The translations under genes and the position numbers were made by a program. From NCBI GenBank assembly GCA_965197565.1, contig CBDANK010000003.1, positions 310,001-374,000 of the forward strand: DNA of 64,000 bases, read 5' to 3'. Below are positions 34,896 through 44,345 of the stretch, piece by piece (position 1 is the first letter of the stretch; every line of letters starts with the position of its first letter). Source of the stretch: G963667675 sp965197565. GTDB taxonomy: Bacteria > Chloroflexota > Dehalococcoidia > Lucifugimonadales > UBA3495. The notes below the pieces were generated by a model. The model was not told where the DNA came from. It made no database searches and saw only the letters and a list, made by a program, of their open reading frames with translations.

Positions 34896-36758
34896 GTGTG
34901 CGGAATCGTTGGATACGTGGGTCACCAGCAAGCTTGGCCCATCATCTTGGAGGGGTTGCAGCGGCTGGAGTATCGAGGGTATGACAGTGCCGGAATTGCT
35001 GTCGTAGACTCCACCGATGAGCTCCAGTTTCGTAAGACGGTGGGCAAAGTAGGCGGGTTGGCCTTAGACGGACCGGAGGGACTACTGCGGGGTTTGACCG
35101 GTCTGGGACACACTCGTTGGGCCACCCACGGCAGGCCCTCTGACGCCAACGCTCATCCCCATACAGATTGCCGCCAGCAGATAGCCGTAGTGCATAACGG
35201 AATAGTTGAGAATTTCCTGGAGTTGAAGGCCAGGCTACAAGCCTCCGGCCACGACTTTTCCTCGGAGACTGATACCGAGGTTATTACCCACCTGGTTGAA
35301 GAAGGAATGGACCAAGGTTTGACTTTTGAGGACGCTTTCCGGCGGATGGGGACTCTGATCAAGGGTTCTCAGGCTGTTACCGCCACTCATCGAGGCCGGA
35401 GCGGCTTGCTCTGCGTGCTGCGCCTGGGACATGCCGGGGGCATCGTGGTAGCCCATCAAGACGGTCAATGTATCGTGGGCTCCGATCTTCCCGCCTTGCT
35501 GCCTCTGTTCCGCCACCAGTCCATGATCGGCGGGGTTGGTTTCCTCGACCCGGGGGAAATGGCGGTGATCACCCGAGAGGGCGCCCGGTACTTTGACTTG
35601 AGCGGGCGCCCCATCCACAAGGAAACCCGCACCATTGATCCCGAGGACATTATCATCGATAAAGGCGGCTACCGCCACTTCATGCTGAAAGAGATTATGG
35701 AGCAGCCCCAGTCGGTGGCCAGTGCCATGAGGGAACGGGTGGACTTTCAGGAGGGCCGGGTCGATTTACCGGATTTCCCCTTGCCGGCGGGAGACGTCAA
35801 TGACCTGCGGCGGGTGATGCTTATCGGCTGCGGCACCAGCCTCCACGCCGCCCAAGTGGGCCGGTACTTTGTGGAACGGCTGGCGGGCTTACCCGCTGAA
35901 GCGGAAAGCGCTTCGGAGTTTCGCTACCGCGACCCCTACATTGACTCCCAGACACTGGTGGTTTCCATCGGCCAGTCCGGAGAAACCGCCGATACCGTGG
36001 CGGCCATGCACCTGGTGAAGAAGAAAGGCGGTCGGTTGGTTACGATATGCAACGCCGAAAACAGCCAGGCCGCCCGCTTGGCCGAGGGCGCCCTGTATAT
36101 GCGCTCGGGCATCGAAATAGGCGTAGCCAGCACCAAAACATTCATCAGTTCCCTGACCACTTTACAACTTCTGGCGGCGTACTTGGGCCGGGTGCGGGGA
36201 GTCCTATCTCCGGAGCGTTCCCGGGAGTTAGTGGACGGATTGGCCCATTGCCCCCGCTTGGTGGGTGAATTGTTGTCCGACATGGACATTTACCGGCAAC
36301 TGGCCCGTCAGCTTTACACTTTTGACAACTTTCTTTTCCTGGGACGGGGGGTTAACACTCCCATCGCTATGGAAGGGGCCCTGAAACTCAAGGAAATCAG
36401 CTACATTCACGCCGAGGGGTTCCCGGCGGGAGAGATGAAGCATGGCCCCATCGCGCTAATCGACCGGGGCATGGCTACCCTGGCGTTGGCGCCCATGGAC
36501 TCCATGTACGACAAGGTCGTGAACAACATCAAAGAGGTCAAGGCCCGTGACGGGCTGGTGGCGGCCGTGGTGACCAGGGGCGACCAGGACCTCCCCCCTC
36601 AAGTAGACCACGCGCTTTACATCCCTCCCGCCCCGGACAACTTGATACCACTGCTGGCAACTGTGCCGTTGCAATTGCTGGCCTACCACATCGCCGAGCT
36701 GCGCGGTTGCGACGTGGACCAGCCCCGCAACCTGGCTAAGTCGGTCACCGTAGAGTAG
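34896..36758 (+). CDS. glmS: Glutamine--fructose-6-phosphate aminotransferase (isomerizing)
   Basis: 620-residue GlmS makes glucosamine-6-phosphate from fructose-6-phosphate and glutamine for peptidoglycan and aminosugars. GTG start gives MCGIVGYVG; Cys2 becomes the N-terminal nucleophile of the type II amidotransferase domain (1 to about 240). Two SIS domains follow (GCGTSLHAAQVGRYFVERL, SQSGETADTVAA-like IGQSGETADTVAA, LGRGVNTPIAMEGALKLKEI) and the C-terminal LAKSVTVE is the conserved end. GTG 34896 was chosen over an upstream ATG because only it leaves the catalytic Cys in place, with AAGGGGG ahead. Not visibly ribozyme-regulated. Confidence 0.96.
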   Translation: MCGIVGYVGHQQAWPIILEGLQRLEYRGYDSAGIAVVDSTDELQFRKTVGKVGGLALDGPEGLLRGLTGLGHTRWATHGRPSDANAHPHTDCRQQIAVVHNGIVENFLELKARLQASGHDFSSETDTEVITHLVEEGMDQGLTFEDAFRRMGTLIKGSQAVTATHRGRSGLLCVLRLGHAGGIVVAHQDGQCIVGSDLPALLPLFRHQSMIGGVGFLDPGEMAVITREGARYFDLSGRPIHKETRTIDPEDIIIDKGGYRHFMLKEIMEQPQSVASAMRERVDFQEGRVDLPDFPLPAGDVNDLRRVMLIGCGTSLHAAQVGRYFVERLAGLPAEAESASEFRYRDPYIDSQTLVVSIGQSGETADTVAAMHLVKKKGGRLVTICNAENSQAARLAEGALYMRSGIEIGVASTKTFISSLTTLQLLAAYLGRVRGVLSPERSRELVDGLAHCPRLVGELLSDMDIYRQLARQLYTFDNFLFLGRGVNTPIAMEGALKLKEISYIHAEGFPAGEMKHGPIALIDRGMATLALAPMDSMYDKVVNNIKEVKARDGLVAAVVTRGDQDLPPQVDHALYIPPAPDNLIPLLATVPLQLLAYHIAELRGCDVDQPRNLAKSVTVE

Positions 36759-36836
36759 GATAGAGTCTAATCAACCAGGTATGTGAAACTCGAGGCCGTA
36801 TGCCCGGAACAACGGCGGGCATCCAGGAATAAATCT

Positions 36837-37937
36837 ATGCCGCAAACTACGATCGTGATAATGGTGGACGGTCTGGACCCGGAATATCTGGAGACTTGCT
36901 CTATGCCCATCCTACGGCAACTGGCTGCGGATGGGTTCATGTTGGAAGGCAAAGCGATGGTGCCCACGGTCACCAACGTCAACAACGTATCCCTGATTAC
37001 CGGCAGCTACCCTCGGGACCACGGCATTACTACCAATTACTGGTTCAACCAGCAGACCGCCTCGGAACTTTATATGGAATCCGGGGAATTCATTGAAACC
37101 GAGACCATGTTCCAGCGGGCTGCGGCTCAGGGCGCTCGCTCTCTTCTGGTCACTGCCAAGGACAAGCTGCGCCGCTTGCTGAGCGATGGGGCGACCCTAA
37201 CTGTTTCCTCGGAGCAACCCCCGGAGTGGGTGGCCCAAGGCGTCGGCCCCCCGCCGAATATCTATTCTCTGGAAGTCAACCAGTGGGTTATCGACGCTGG
37301 CCGTTACATTCTCGGGCAAGAACACTATGACTTGGTCTACTTGACCACCACCGATTATGCGATGCACACCTACGCGCCGCGCCAACCCGAGTCGGCCAAA
37401 CACCTGAGCCTGCTGGATGAAGCCATCGGAAAGCTGGTGGACAGCCTTCCCCAAGTACAGGTCTTGATTACCGCAGACCACGGAATGTCTGCTAAAAGCC
37501 AATTGATAGACCTGCCGGGGGAACTGGCCCGCCGCGGCATCCGGTCCCAGGCAGTCCCCATCATCAAAGACCGGTACACTGTGCACCACTCTAATTTGGG
37601 GGGCTGTATCTATCTGTACTTGGAAGCCGGAGACCGGGAATCCGCCTTGGACGTCCTAAACGACATTGAAGGCGTCGATGAAGCGTTGCCCCGAGAAGAG
37701 GCTGCGCAGCGGTTCCGCCTCATGTCCGATCGTATCGGGGACATCGTGGCGCTCGGTTCCCCCGACGTGGTGTTTGGAGACCCCAAAGAAGTTGCATTAC
37801 CCCCAAATCTCCGGTCCCACGGTTCCCTGCACGAACAACGGGTGCCCATTATCGGCTACGGCGGCGCATTCGACGGATTCCCCTTCCTGGAGAATCGAGA
37901 CTTGGGCCGGTATGTGTTCGACCGTGTGTTGTCCTGA
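36837..37937 (+). CDS. Phosphonoacetate-hydrolase-like alkaline-phosphatase-superfamily enzyme
   Basis: 366-residue two-metal hydrolase. The metal ligand Asp11 is in MVDGLDPEY, the nucleophile Thr46 in VTNVNNVSLITGS, further ligands in LTTTDYAMHTYAP and ITADHGMSAKS, and the last histidine in RSHGSLHEQRVP. The stretch GITTNYWFNQQTASELYME and LLVTAKDKLRRLL correspond to the phosphonoacetate hydrolase (PhnA-type) branch, which cleaves the C-P bond of phosphonoacetate, more closely than generic nucleotide pyrophosphatases. No other phosphonate genes are adjacent, so the assignment is to the branch. ATG 36837 follows AGGA. Confidence 0.7.
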   Translation: MPQTTIVIMVDGLDPEYLETCSMPILRQLAADGFMLEGKAMVPTVTNVNNVSLITGSYPRDHGITTNYWFNQQTASELYMESGEFIETETMFQRAAAQGARSLLVTAKDKLRRLLSDGATLTVSSEQPPEWVAQGVGPPPNIYSLEVNQWVIDAGRYILGQEHYDLVYLTTTDYAMHTYAPRQPESAKHLSLLDEAIGKLVDSLPQVQVLITADHGMSAKSQLIDLPGELARRGIRSQAVPIIKDRYTVHHSNLGGCIYLYLEAGDRESALDVLNDIEGVDEALPREEAAQRFRLMSDRIGDIVALGSPDVVFGDPKEVALPPNLRSHGSLHEQRVPIIGYGGAFDGFPFLENRDLGRYVFDRVLS

Positions 37938-37987
37938 TCCCCGTAGAGGCCGCCTCGGTGCTATGCCCCGGCGACGTGTGAATTGAA

Positions 37988-38905
37988 ATGGCAACGCTGC
38001 GGGTCCTAGCCCCCGCCACGACGGCTAACTTGGGCCCGGGTTATGATTGCTTGGGCTTGGCCCTGGACCTTTGGAACGAGTTGGAAGTCGTTGTCGAAGC
38101 CCCGATTCCAGACGGTGAGCCACTAGTTGAAGTGTTGGGGGAGGGAGCAGGGGAGCTGGCCGCCGACCGGCACAACCTGGTATATCGGGCCATGGCTTTT
38201 TTATTCCATGAAGCGGACCGCGAAATGCCGCCGCTGCGGCTGCGCTGCCGCAACGAGATACCCTTGGAACGGGGTCTGGGCAGCAGTGCTGCCGCCATCG
38301 CCAGCGGACTGGTCGCAGCCAATGCGTTATGCGGCCAATTGTTTGGTCCTGAAGACCTGTTGGAAATGGCGGCTACCATCGAGGGCCATCCGGATAACGT
38401 AGTCGCCGCTATTCATGGGGGCCTTCAACTGGTGGTCACCGACCAAGACCGGCTCTATGCTGCGCCGATCAATGTCCCCCCGGAACTGGCTGCCGTGTTA
38501 TTCGTCCCCGACTTCAGAATAGCGACTTCCGACGCTCGCGCCGTGCTGCCTGAAAAAGTTCCCATCAAGGATGCGGTCTACAATATGAGCCGGGCCGCTT
38601 TGCTCTTGATGGGCATGGCCGCCAATCGGCCCGAATACCTGGGGTTAGCCACCCAGGACCGGTTGCACCAACCGTACCGTGAGCTCCTTTTCCCCGCCAT
38701 GAAGCTGTTGTTCAGGGCGGCCCTTGACGCGGGCGCCCTGGGAGCCTTTCTTTCCGGCAGCGGCTCAACCGTACTGGCGTTGACCCAGGGCCGGGAGATG
38801 ACGGTGGCTTATGAGATGGCCGAAGCGGCGAAGCAAGCCGGGGTAAACGGCCGGGTGCGGATAACCCGGCCGTCCATGCGGGGAGCTCATCAGCGGGATA
38901 ATTAG
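37988..38905 (+). CDS. thrB: Homoserine kinase
   Basis: 305-residue GHMP kinase that phosphorylates homoserine on the way to threonine. The N-terminus VLAPATTANLGPGYDCLGLALDLWN is the homoserine-binding region; the ATP loop is PLERGLGSSAAAIASGL; EGHPDNVVAAIHGG and the GAFLSGSGSTVLAL end segment are typical. It is complete. It lies 6 to 15 bases upstream of the aspartate kinase gene (start-dependent), forming a small threonine/lysine pathway unit. Confidence 0.94.
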   Translation: MATLRVLAPATTANLGPGYDCLGLALDLWNELEVVVEAPIPDGEPLVEVLGEGAGELAADRHNLVYRAMAFLFHEADREMPPLRLRCRNEIPLERGLGSSAAAIASGLVAANALCGQLFGPEDLLEMAATIEGHPDNVVAAIHGGLQLVVTDQDRLYAAPINVPPELAAVLFVPDFRIATSDARAVLPEKVPIKDAVYNMSRAALLLMGMAANRPEYLGLATQDRLHQPYRELLFPAMKLLFRAALDAGALGAFLSGSGSTVLALTQGREMTVAYEMAEAAKQAGVNGRVRITRPSMRGAHQRDN

Positions 38906-38920
38906 ACCGGAGTGACTGGT

Positions 38921-40147
38921 TTGGCCCTAATTGTACAGAAATACGGTGGAAGCTCGTTGGCGGACGCCGAGCGGATCATCAACGTGGCTCGCCGGATAGC
39001 CGAAACCAAGAAAAGGGGTGCCCAACTGGTGGCCGTGGTATCGGCCATGGCGGACACCACCGATGAGCTGATTCGGTTGTCCCGCACGGTCTCTCAAGAC
39101 CCGGAACCCAGGGAACTGGACCTGCTCTTATCCACCGGTGAACTTGTTTCCTGTACTTTGATGACCATGGCCCTACGGACCTTGGGCTGCGACGCCGTCA
39201 GCTTGAGCGGGTTTCAGGCGGGGATTCATACCGATACCATGTATGGCAAAGCCCGCATCCACCGCGTCGACACCGCCCGCGTAATAGGTGAACTGGAAAA
39301 AGACCGGCTGGTGGTGGTGGCCGGGTTCCAGGGGATCACGGAAGACTATGATGTTACAACCCTGGGCCGGGGCGGGTCCGATACCACCGCGGTGGCTTTG
39401 GCTGCTGCTTTGGGCGCGGAACGTTGCGAGATATATACCGACGTGGAGGGCATCTATACCGCCGATCCCCGAGTGGTGTCCCGGGCCCGCAAGCTAAAGG
39501 AGATCGGCTATGAAGAAATGCTGGAACTGGCAAACTACGGAGCCAAGATGAACCCCAGGTCCATCGAGTTGGGCGCGGCTTACCGAGTCCCCATCTATGT
39601 CGCGTCCAGCTTCGGCGGGGCCGCCGGCACGCTCATTCACCAGGAGGCAAGCGAACCCCCCATGGAAAACCGGATCAAAGTAACCGGCATCGCCCATAAC
39701 ACCAACGTAGCAAAAATAACCGTGCGCTCGGTGCCCGACAGGCCCGGCATTGCCGCTTCTTTGTTTGAACCCTTGGCCCGCATGGGAATCAGCGTTGATA
39801 CCATCGTTCAAAACACCAGCTTGGACCATACCACCGATATTAGCTTTACAGTTACCCGCAACGACCTAGACCACGCCTTCGCCGAGGTGAAGGGTGTTAT
39901 GGACGAAATGGGCGCGGCGGGGGTGGTCAGCGACGCCACTCTGGCCTCGGTGAGTATCGTGGGCTCAGGTATGCAGAACACTCCCGGTTACGCCTCCCGG
40001 ATGTTCCGCGTTCTAGCCGATGGCAATATCAACATTGATATGATAACCACCTCGGAGATCCGCATATCCTGCATAATCGGTGAAGAGTACGCAGCCGAGG
40101 CCGTGCGGCTGTTGCATCGGGACTTCGAGCTGGATGAAGTAGAATAA
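38921..40147 (+). CDS. lysC: Aspartate kinase
   Basis: 408-residue aspartokinase, first step of the lysine/threonine/methionine pathway. LIVQKYGGSSLADAERI begins the amino-acid-kinase fold; TLGRGGSDTTAVALAAALGA and YTDVEGIYTADPR are the nucleotide and aspartate segments; two C-terminal ACT domains (about 270 onwards) should bind lysine or threonine. TTG 38921 (giving MALIVQKYGG) is preferred because GGAG is 8 bases away and the product matches the family start; a GTG at 38912 would have GGAG abutting it. Follows thrB closely. Confidence 0.94.
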   Translation: MALIVQKYGGSSLADAERIINVARRIAETKKRGAQLVAVVSAMADTTDELIRLSRTVSQDPEPRELDLLLSTGELVSCTLMTMALRTLGCDAVSLSGFQAGIHTDTMYGKARIHRVDTARVIGELEKDRLVVVAGFQGITEDYDVTTLGRGGSDTTAVALAAALGAERCEIYTDVEGIYTADPRVVSRARKLKEIGYEEMLELANYGAKMNPRSIELGAAYRVPIYVASSFGGAAGTLIHQEASEPPMENRIKVTGIAHNTNVAKITVRSVPDRPGIAASLFEPLARMGISVDTIVQNTSLDHTTDISFTVTRNDLDHAFAEVKGVMDEMGAAGVVSDATLASVSIVGSGMQNTPGYASRMFRVLADGNINIDMITTSEIRISCIIGEEYAAEAVRLLHRDFELDEVE

Positions 40148-40220
40148 CTGCCCAGCCTGCTCCTTGCTTTGAAGGCTGCCCCTCGCTTCACTTCAAGCCC
40201 GTTGGGAAGAGGAACTTCTT

Positions 40221-40982
40221 TTGTCCCAGGTGTTTCTCTCCTTAGTCATCCCGGCCTACAACGAGGAATCCCGCATCGGCAACACCCTTGAGCGGGTGCT
40301 TGGCTTCCTGCGCCTCCAACCCTATAGTTGGGAGGTTTTGGTGTCCGACGACGGGAGCACCGACGCCACGGGCCGTCTGGTGGCTGGCATGGCGGCTCTA
40401 CACCCCAACCTTCGGCTCCTTAGCTTGCGCCACCGAGGGAAAGGGTGGGCGGTCAAGAACGGGATGCTGGCGGCCCAAGGACAGTACCGTTTGCTGTGCG
40501 ACGCCGACCTGTCGGTGCCCATCGAGCAAGTAGAGCGCTTTGTTCCCCCCCATGCGAGCGAAGCCGACATAGCCATCGGCTCCAGAGAAATCGACGGCGC
40601 CCGCAGGATCGGTGAACCGCTCCGCCGGCATATCATGGGACGGGTCTACAACGCGTTGGTCCGTCTGCTGGCGGTACCCGGCTTGGCGGATACTCAGTGC
40701 GGCTTCAAGTGCTTCCGATGGGAAATCGTCCCTGATTTGTTCCAACAACAGACCATGGACGGTTTCGCTTTCGACGTTGAAGTGCTTTTCCTGGCAAGTA
40801 GAGCGGGCATGACCTTGCGGGAAATACCGGTAGACTGGTATTTCGGAGAGAGCAGCAAAGTGCGCGCCTTCCGGGATTCCTGGTCCATGACCTTGGACCT
40901 CATAAAAATCCGCTGGCGCCATCGCCGAGGGCGCTGCCGGCGAACCGATGCCCGGAAACGGTCGAAACCCAACTCTCTATAA
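40221..40982 (+). CDS. Family 2 glycosyltransferase (dolichyl/polyprenyl-phosphate sugar synthase-like)
   Basis: 253-residue GT-A glycosyltransferase. LSLVIPAYNEESRIGNTL and SDDGSTDAT bind the nucleotide sugar, LLCDADLSVPIEQV carries the DXD and QCGFKCFRWE the acceptor-side motif seen in dolichyl-phosphate beta-glucosyltransferase-like enzymes. No membrane segment is evident. TTG start at 40221 with AGAGGA ahead; a later start cannot be excluded. The C-terminus is basic (HRRGRCRRTDARKRSK). Probably builds a lipid-linked sugar. Confidence 0.85.
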   Translation: MSQVFLSLVIPAYNEESRIGNTLERVLGFLRLQPYSWEVLVSDDGSTDATGRLVAGMAALHPNLRLLSLRHRGKGWAVKNGMLAAQGQYRLLCDADLSVPIEQVERFVPPHASEADIAIGSREIDGARRIGEPLRRHIMGRVYNALVRLLAVPGLADTQCGFKCFRWEIVPDLFQQQTMDGFAFDVEVLFLASRAGMTLREIPVDWYFGESSKVRAFRDSWSMTLDLIKIRWRHRRGRCRRTDARKRSKPNSL

Positions 40983-41270
40983 GATACTTAACGCCCGGTT
41001 TTGAACTGAATGTCGGATTTCCCTACAAATCAGCCGGACGCTTCCGGGGAGGGGCAAAGGTTGCGGCCGAGCCGCGGCCTCGTCATGGAATGCTTCCGAT
41101 GGCGGTTGGCGAAAATCCCGGTATAATTTAGGGGCAGTTAGCCAAAGATCGATTTGGAAATCACCTCAATAAGGCTTGACCGGCAGCATGGTTTTGTTGT
41201 AACTACTGAGGAACCTATTTATATAGTTGGGATCGAAATCAGGCTGTATTGCTCTTAAACTGGAGATCGC
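40983..41270. other. Spacer before the TPR gene
   Basis: I see no gene or RNA in these 288 bases. It probably contains the promoter of the next gene, but no convincing -35/-10 pair stands out. Confidence 0.5.
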
Positions 41271-42065
41271 ATGGATAGGGAACTGACCAAACCCGCCAAC
41301 AGCACCAGGCTGAAACGAAACTTGAGCCGGGATGCCATCGGCCTCGCTCTTAAAGGCGAGTGGGAGCGCGCCACCGAGGTGAACCGGGCTATATTGGAAC
41401 TGTTCGCCGACGATGTGGATGCCATGAACCGGTTGGCCAAGGCACTGATGGAATTGGCCCAGTACGATGAGGCCAAAGAGGTCTTGGGTAGGGTCGCCAG
41501 ATTAGCTCCTTACAACACCATCGCCAAGAAAAACCTGGCCCGCTTGAGCAGCCTGGAAACCAGTCCAATCAATGCCAAAAAAGTGCGGCAAGCGGTGGCG
41601 ACTCCCCGGTTGTTCATCGAAGAAAGCGGCAAATCGGGTACTACCGTGCTGCGCAAGACCGGCTCCACTCAAACCGTTGCCACTATAGTGCCCAGCGACC
41701 CCGCCAACCTGGTGGTGGAAAACAACACCATTATGGTTTACACCAGGGACGGCGCACACCTTGGCCAAATTGAACCCAAGCTGGGGCAGCGGTTGGTCCG
41801 GCTGATGGAAGGCGGCAACAAGTATGAAGCTGCGGTAATCGGGGTCAAAACTCAGGGCATTTCAATAATAATACGGGAAACCTACCGGCACCGGAGCTTG
41901 CACGACGTATGTTCCTTTCCCAGCAAGACCAAGGAAGAACACCGGGTCTACTTGGGTGGAAACTTGGTCCAGCACATCATGGATGATGACTTGGACGAAG
42001 ATGACGAAGAAGAGAATGTCATCGATGAAGAGGAAATAGAAACGGAGTGGCACGACGGAGAGTGA
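41271..42065 (+). CDS. TPR-containing protein with acidic tail, function unknown
   Basis: 264-residue protein. The N-terminal about 90 residues contain two tetratricopeptide-like helices (GEWERATEVNRAILELF and LMELAQYDEAKEVLGRV). A middle beta-rich domain (VENNTIMVYTRDGAHLGQI, KYEAAVIGVKTQGISIII) may be a HIRAN-like small barrel, which is uncertain. The C-terminus is almost wholly acidic (DDDLDEDDEEENVIDEEEIE). GGAGATCGC precedes the ATG. Lysine-rich beginning and acidic end suggest RNA or protein contacts. I do not recognise a function. Confidence 0.75.
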   Translation: MDRELTKPANSTRLKRNLSRDAIGLALKGEWERATEVNRAILELFADDVDAMNRLAKALMELAQYDEAKEVLGRVARLAPYNTIAKKNLARLSSLETSPINAKKVRQAVATPRLFIEESGKSGTTVLRKTGSTQTVATIVPSDPANLVVENNTIMVYTRDGAHLGQIEPKLGQRLVRLMEGGNKYEAAVIGVKTQGISIIIRETYRHRSLHDVCSFPSKTKEEHRVYLGGNLVQHIMDDDLDEDDEEENVIDEEEIETEWHDGE

Positions 42066-42137
42066 TTGGATATTCCCTCTCCACGAGACTCGTTCATACT
42101 ATACTGGCGCTCACGACAAATCAGCGGAGGTCTCCAA

Positions 42138-42812
42138 ATGGCAGATAAACCCAAATTGAGCCGGCAAGCAATGTGTGACCGCCTAGCCATGCAGTTCCAG
42201 GACGAATGGATCGTTAACCTGGGCGTAGGTATGCCGACACTTTGCTCCAACTACGTTGACCCGGACAAGACCATCATCTTTCATTCGGAGAACGGCGTCA
42301 TCGGATTCGGCCCTCTTGCCGAGGAAGGACAAGAGGATAGGCACTTGGTCAACGCCGGCGGCCAGCCGGTGACTGTCCGGCCCGGAATGGCCATCGTGCA
42401 TCACGCCGACTCCTTCGCTCTGATCCGAAAAGGTATGGTTGACGTGACGGTCATGGGGGCCTACGAGGTGGCGGAGAACGGCGATTTCGCCAACTGGCGC
42501 ATCCCCACTCGAAAGGGCGGCGGCATCGGTGGGGCCATGGACCTGGCGGCCTGCGCCAAGCGGGTGTTCATCGCTATGGAACACCTCACCAGGGATGGCG
42601 CTCCCCGGTTACTCAAGCGTTGTAAGCTTCCCATCACAGCACCAGGGGTGGTCACTTCAGTGGCTACGGACCTGGGCTTGTTCGAAGTAACTCCCCAAGG
42701 GTTCAAGCTGTTGGAACATGCTCCGGGCTGGGGCCCGGAGGATATTCAAGAGTTGACCGAGGCCAAGCTGATTATTGCGGACGATTTGAGGGAGTTTCGC
42801 TTGAGGGGCTAG
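42138..42812 (+). CDS. 3-oxoacid CoA-transferase subunit B-type protein (orphan)
   Basis: 224-residue beta subunit of a family I CoA-transferase. NLGVGMPTLCSNYVD and SENGVIGFGPLAEEG carry the catalytic glutamate (E-N-G), followed by VNAGGQPVTVRPGMAIVHHA and GGIGGAMDLAACAKRVFIAME. Family members pair with an A subunit, but none is adjacent. ATG 42138 has GGAGG 7 bases upstream; an in-frame upstream start at 42066 lies before it and is rejected. Complete in itself; probably pairs with an unlinked A subunit. Confidence 0.85.
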   Translation: MADKPKLSRQAMCDRLAMQFQDEWIVNLGVGMPTLCSNYVDPDKTIIFHSENGVIGFGPLAEEGQEDRHLVNAGGQPVTVRPGMAIVHHADSFALIRKGMVDVTVMGAYEVAENGDFANWRIPTRKGGGIGGAMDLAACAKRVFIAMEHLTRDGAPRLLKRCKLPITAPGVVTSVATDLGLFEVTPQGFKLLEHAPGWGPEDIQELTEAKLIIADDLREFRLRG

Positions 42813-42842
42813 GACGGCGCCGTACTGAGCCGCTCCTCTGGC

Positions 42843-42870
42843 TTGACACTCATAGCGCCGGGCTTACAAT
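42843..42870 (+). promoter_or_regulatory. Sigma-70-type promoter of the LLM gene
   Basis: TTGACA at 42843-42848 and TACAAT at 42865-42870 with a 16-base spacer, 42 bases before the GTG start of the LLM gene. Confidence 0.65.
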
Positions 42871-42912
42871 GGGTCTAGCGATAAGAAGCTGCGAAATTTC
42901 TGGAGGTAAACA

Positions 42913-44100
42913 GTGATAACACAGTTCGGTAGTCTCTACGCCGGTCATGTGGATATGGACGACTTGGGCTACGCAGGGACTCCGGTTAACGAACGGTCCT
43001 ACTCCGATGAAGCCCTGGCCGAAGTCTTCCCGCAGAGCGAAGAAATCGTCAAGCTAATGGACAAATTGGGCTATCACTCATTCTGGACGGCGGAACACCA
43101 TTTTCAGCCTGAAGGTTACGAGTGCATCCCCAATAATTTGCTGTTATTCGTTCATCTGGCCCACCTGACCGAGAACATCAAGCTGGGATGCGGCTTCAAC
43201 ATAGCCCCCATGTGGCATCCTCTCCGGCTGGCTGAAGACTTTGCCACAGCGGACATTCTCTCCGGGGGGCGTATCATTTTCGGACTGGGGCGGGGCTACC
43301 ACACCAGAGAGGTGGAGACCTTCGGGTCGCCGATCATAGACCAGCCGGCTAACCGGGAGTTGTTCGAGGAACAGGCCGAGATCATATTCAAGGCGTTCAA
43401 CCAGCGGTCCTTCTCCCACCACGGCAAGAGCTACGATATTCCGCCGCGGGTGCCTTACCGGGGCTATGACTTGGAAGAGATCACCTTGGTGCCCCGGCCT
43501 TTGAACCGCCCCGTAGAGTGCTGGCAGCCGATTCAGGGCGGCAGCCAGCGGGCGTTGGACTTTATGGCAAAGTGGGGGATCAAGGGAATTATCGGTGGCG
43601 GGGTGGCCGAAGGAGGCACCATGCACCCGGTGATAGAGGCTTACCGGGACGCACTCACGCAGACCGGGCGTGAGGTCGAATTGGGCGAAGACTTGGCCGT
43701 TGGCTTCTCCTTGTACCTCGCTCCTACAAGAGAACAGGCCATCAGAGACGGCGCGAAATACTATGAAGAAAACCTGAAGATGTTCGGACCGCTGCGGTTA
43801 ACCCGGAGTATGAGTGAGCAACAAATCCGGGACATGGCCGACCGCCGCCGGGCGCCCACGGCGGGCCTGCCCACCATGAAGCAAGCCGTCGAGTCTGGAG
43901 CTTATCTTTCCGGACCTCCGGAGCAGATTATCGAGCAGCTTAAGGCCGTGGAGGAGGCGTACCCCGGTTTGTCTTTGATTCATGTGGACCAACCCGTAAG
44001 CACCCCTCATAGCTTAATACTGGAACAACTTCAGTGGTTCGCGGAGGAGGTAATGCCGGAGTTCTCTGGTAAAGTCGAGGCTCCCGCTCCTGCCGGCTGA
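42913..44100 (+). CDS. LLM-class flavin-dependent oxidoreductase
   Basis: 395-residue luciferase-like monooxygenase, longest of the window's set. HSFWTAEHHFQPEGYEC is the E-H-H motif; LSGGRIIFGLGRGYHTREVE is the phosphate loop; the middle insertion around GYDLEEITLVPRPLNRPV is typical of the longer alkanal-monooxygenase/pyrimidine-oxygenase-like clade. GTG start at 42913 with TGGAGG upstream. It ends at a strong terminator, so it is a monocistronic unit. Confidence 0.88.
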   Translation: MITQFGSLYAGHVDMDDLGYAGTPVNERSYSDEALAEVFPQSEEIVKLMDKLGYHSFWTAEHHFQPEGYECIPNNLLLFVHLAHLTENIKLGCGFNIAPMWHPLRLAEDFATADILSGGRIIFGLGRGYHTREVETFGSPIIDQPANRELFEEQAEIIFKAFNQRSFSHHGKSYDIPPRVPYRGYDLEEITLVPRPLNRPVECWQPIQGGSQRALDFMAKWGIKGIIGGGVAEGGTMHPVIEAYRDALTQTGREVELGEDLAVGFSLYLAPTREQAIRDGAKYYEENLKMFGPLRLTRSMSEQQIRDMADRRRAPTAGLPTMKQAVESGAYLSGPPEQIIEQLKAVEEAYPGLSLIHVDQPVSTPHSLILEQLQWFAEEVMPEFSGKVEAPAPAG

Positions 44101-44168
44101 CCTGGAAATTTGCCGCCCCTCCCGGGGCGGTGAAAACCGCAATACCCAAAATTGGACCAGCCTGATAG

Positions 44169-44198
44169 CGTCCCTCCCAATAAGGGAGGGACGTTTTT
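44169..44198 (+). terminator. Strong intrinsic terminator
   Basis: CGTCCCTCCC (44169-44178) and its exact complement (44184-44193) around AATAA, then TTTTT. This is a textbook factor-independent terminator for the LLM gene. Confidence 0.9.
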
Positions 44199-44287
44199 GT
44201 AAATGGCATTAACCGGGTCTTCGCCGACCAAATCGGGAACAGCATCGGTAAAGCGAAACCGCTACACGTTACTCGAATGGTCCCTCA

Positions 44288-44301
44288 GGGCAATCGCATC
44301 T
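44288..44301 (+). repeat. Solo copy of the ISAs1-type element end
   Basis: CAGGGCAATCGCAT is identical to the first 14 bases of the element end at 2041 and 3601. No transposase is next to it, so it may be the scar of an excised or deleted element. Confidence 0.45.
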
Positions 44302-44345
44302 AAAACCAACCGGACAGAAAGACATTGCGCCTGGCTGCCAACCGT

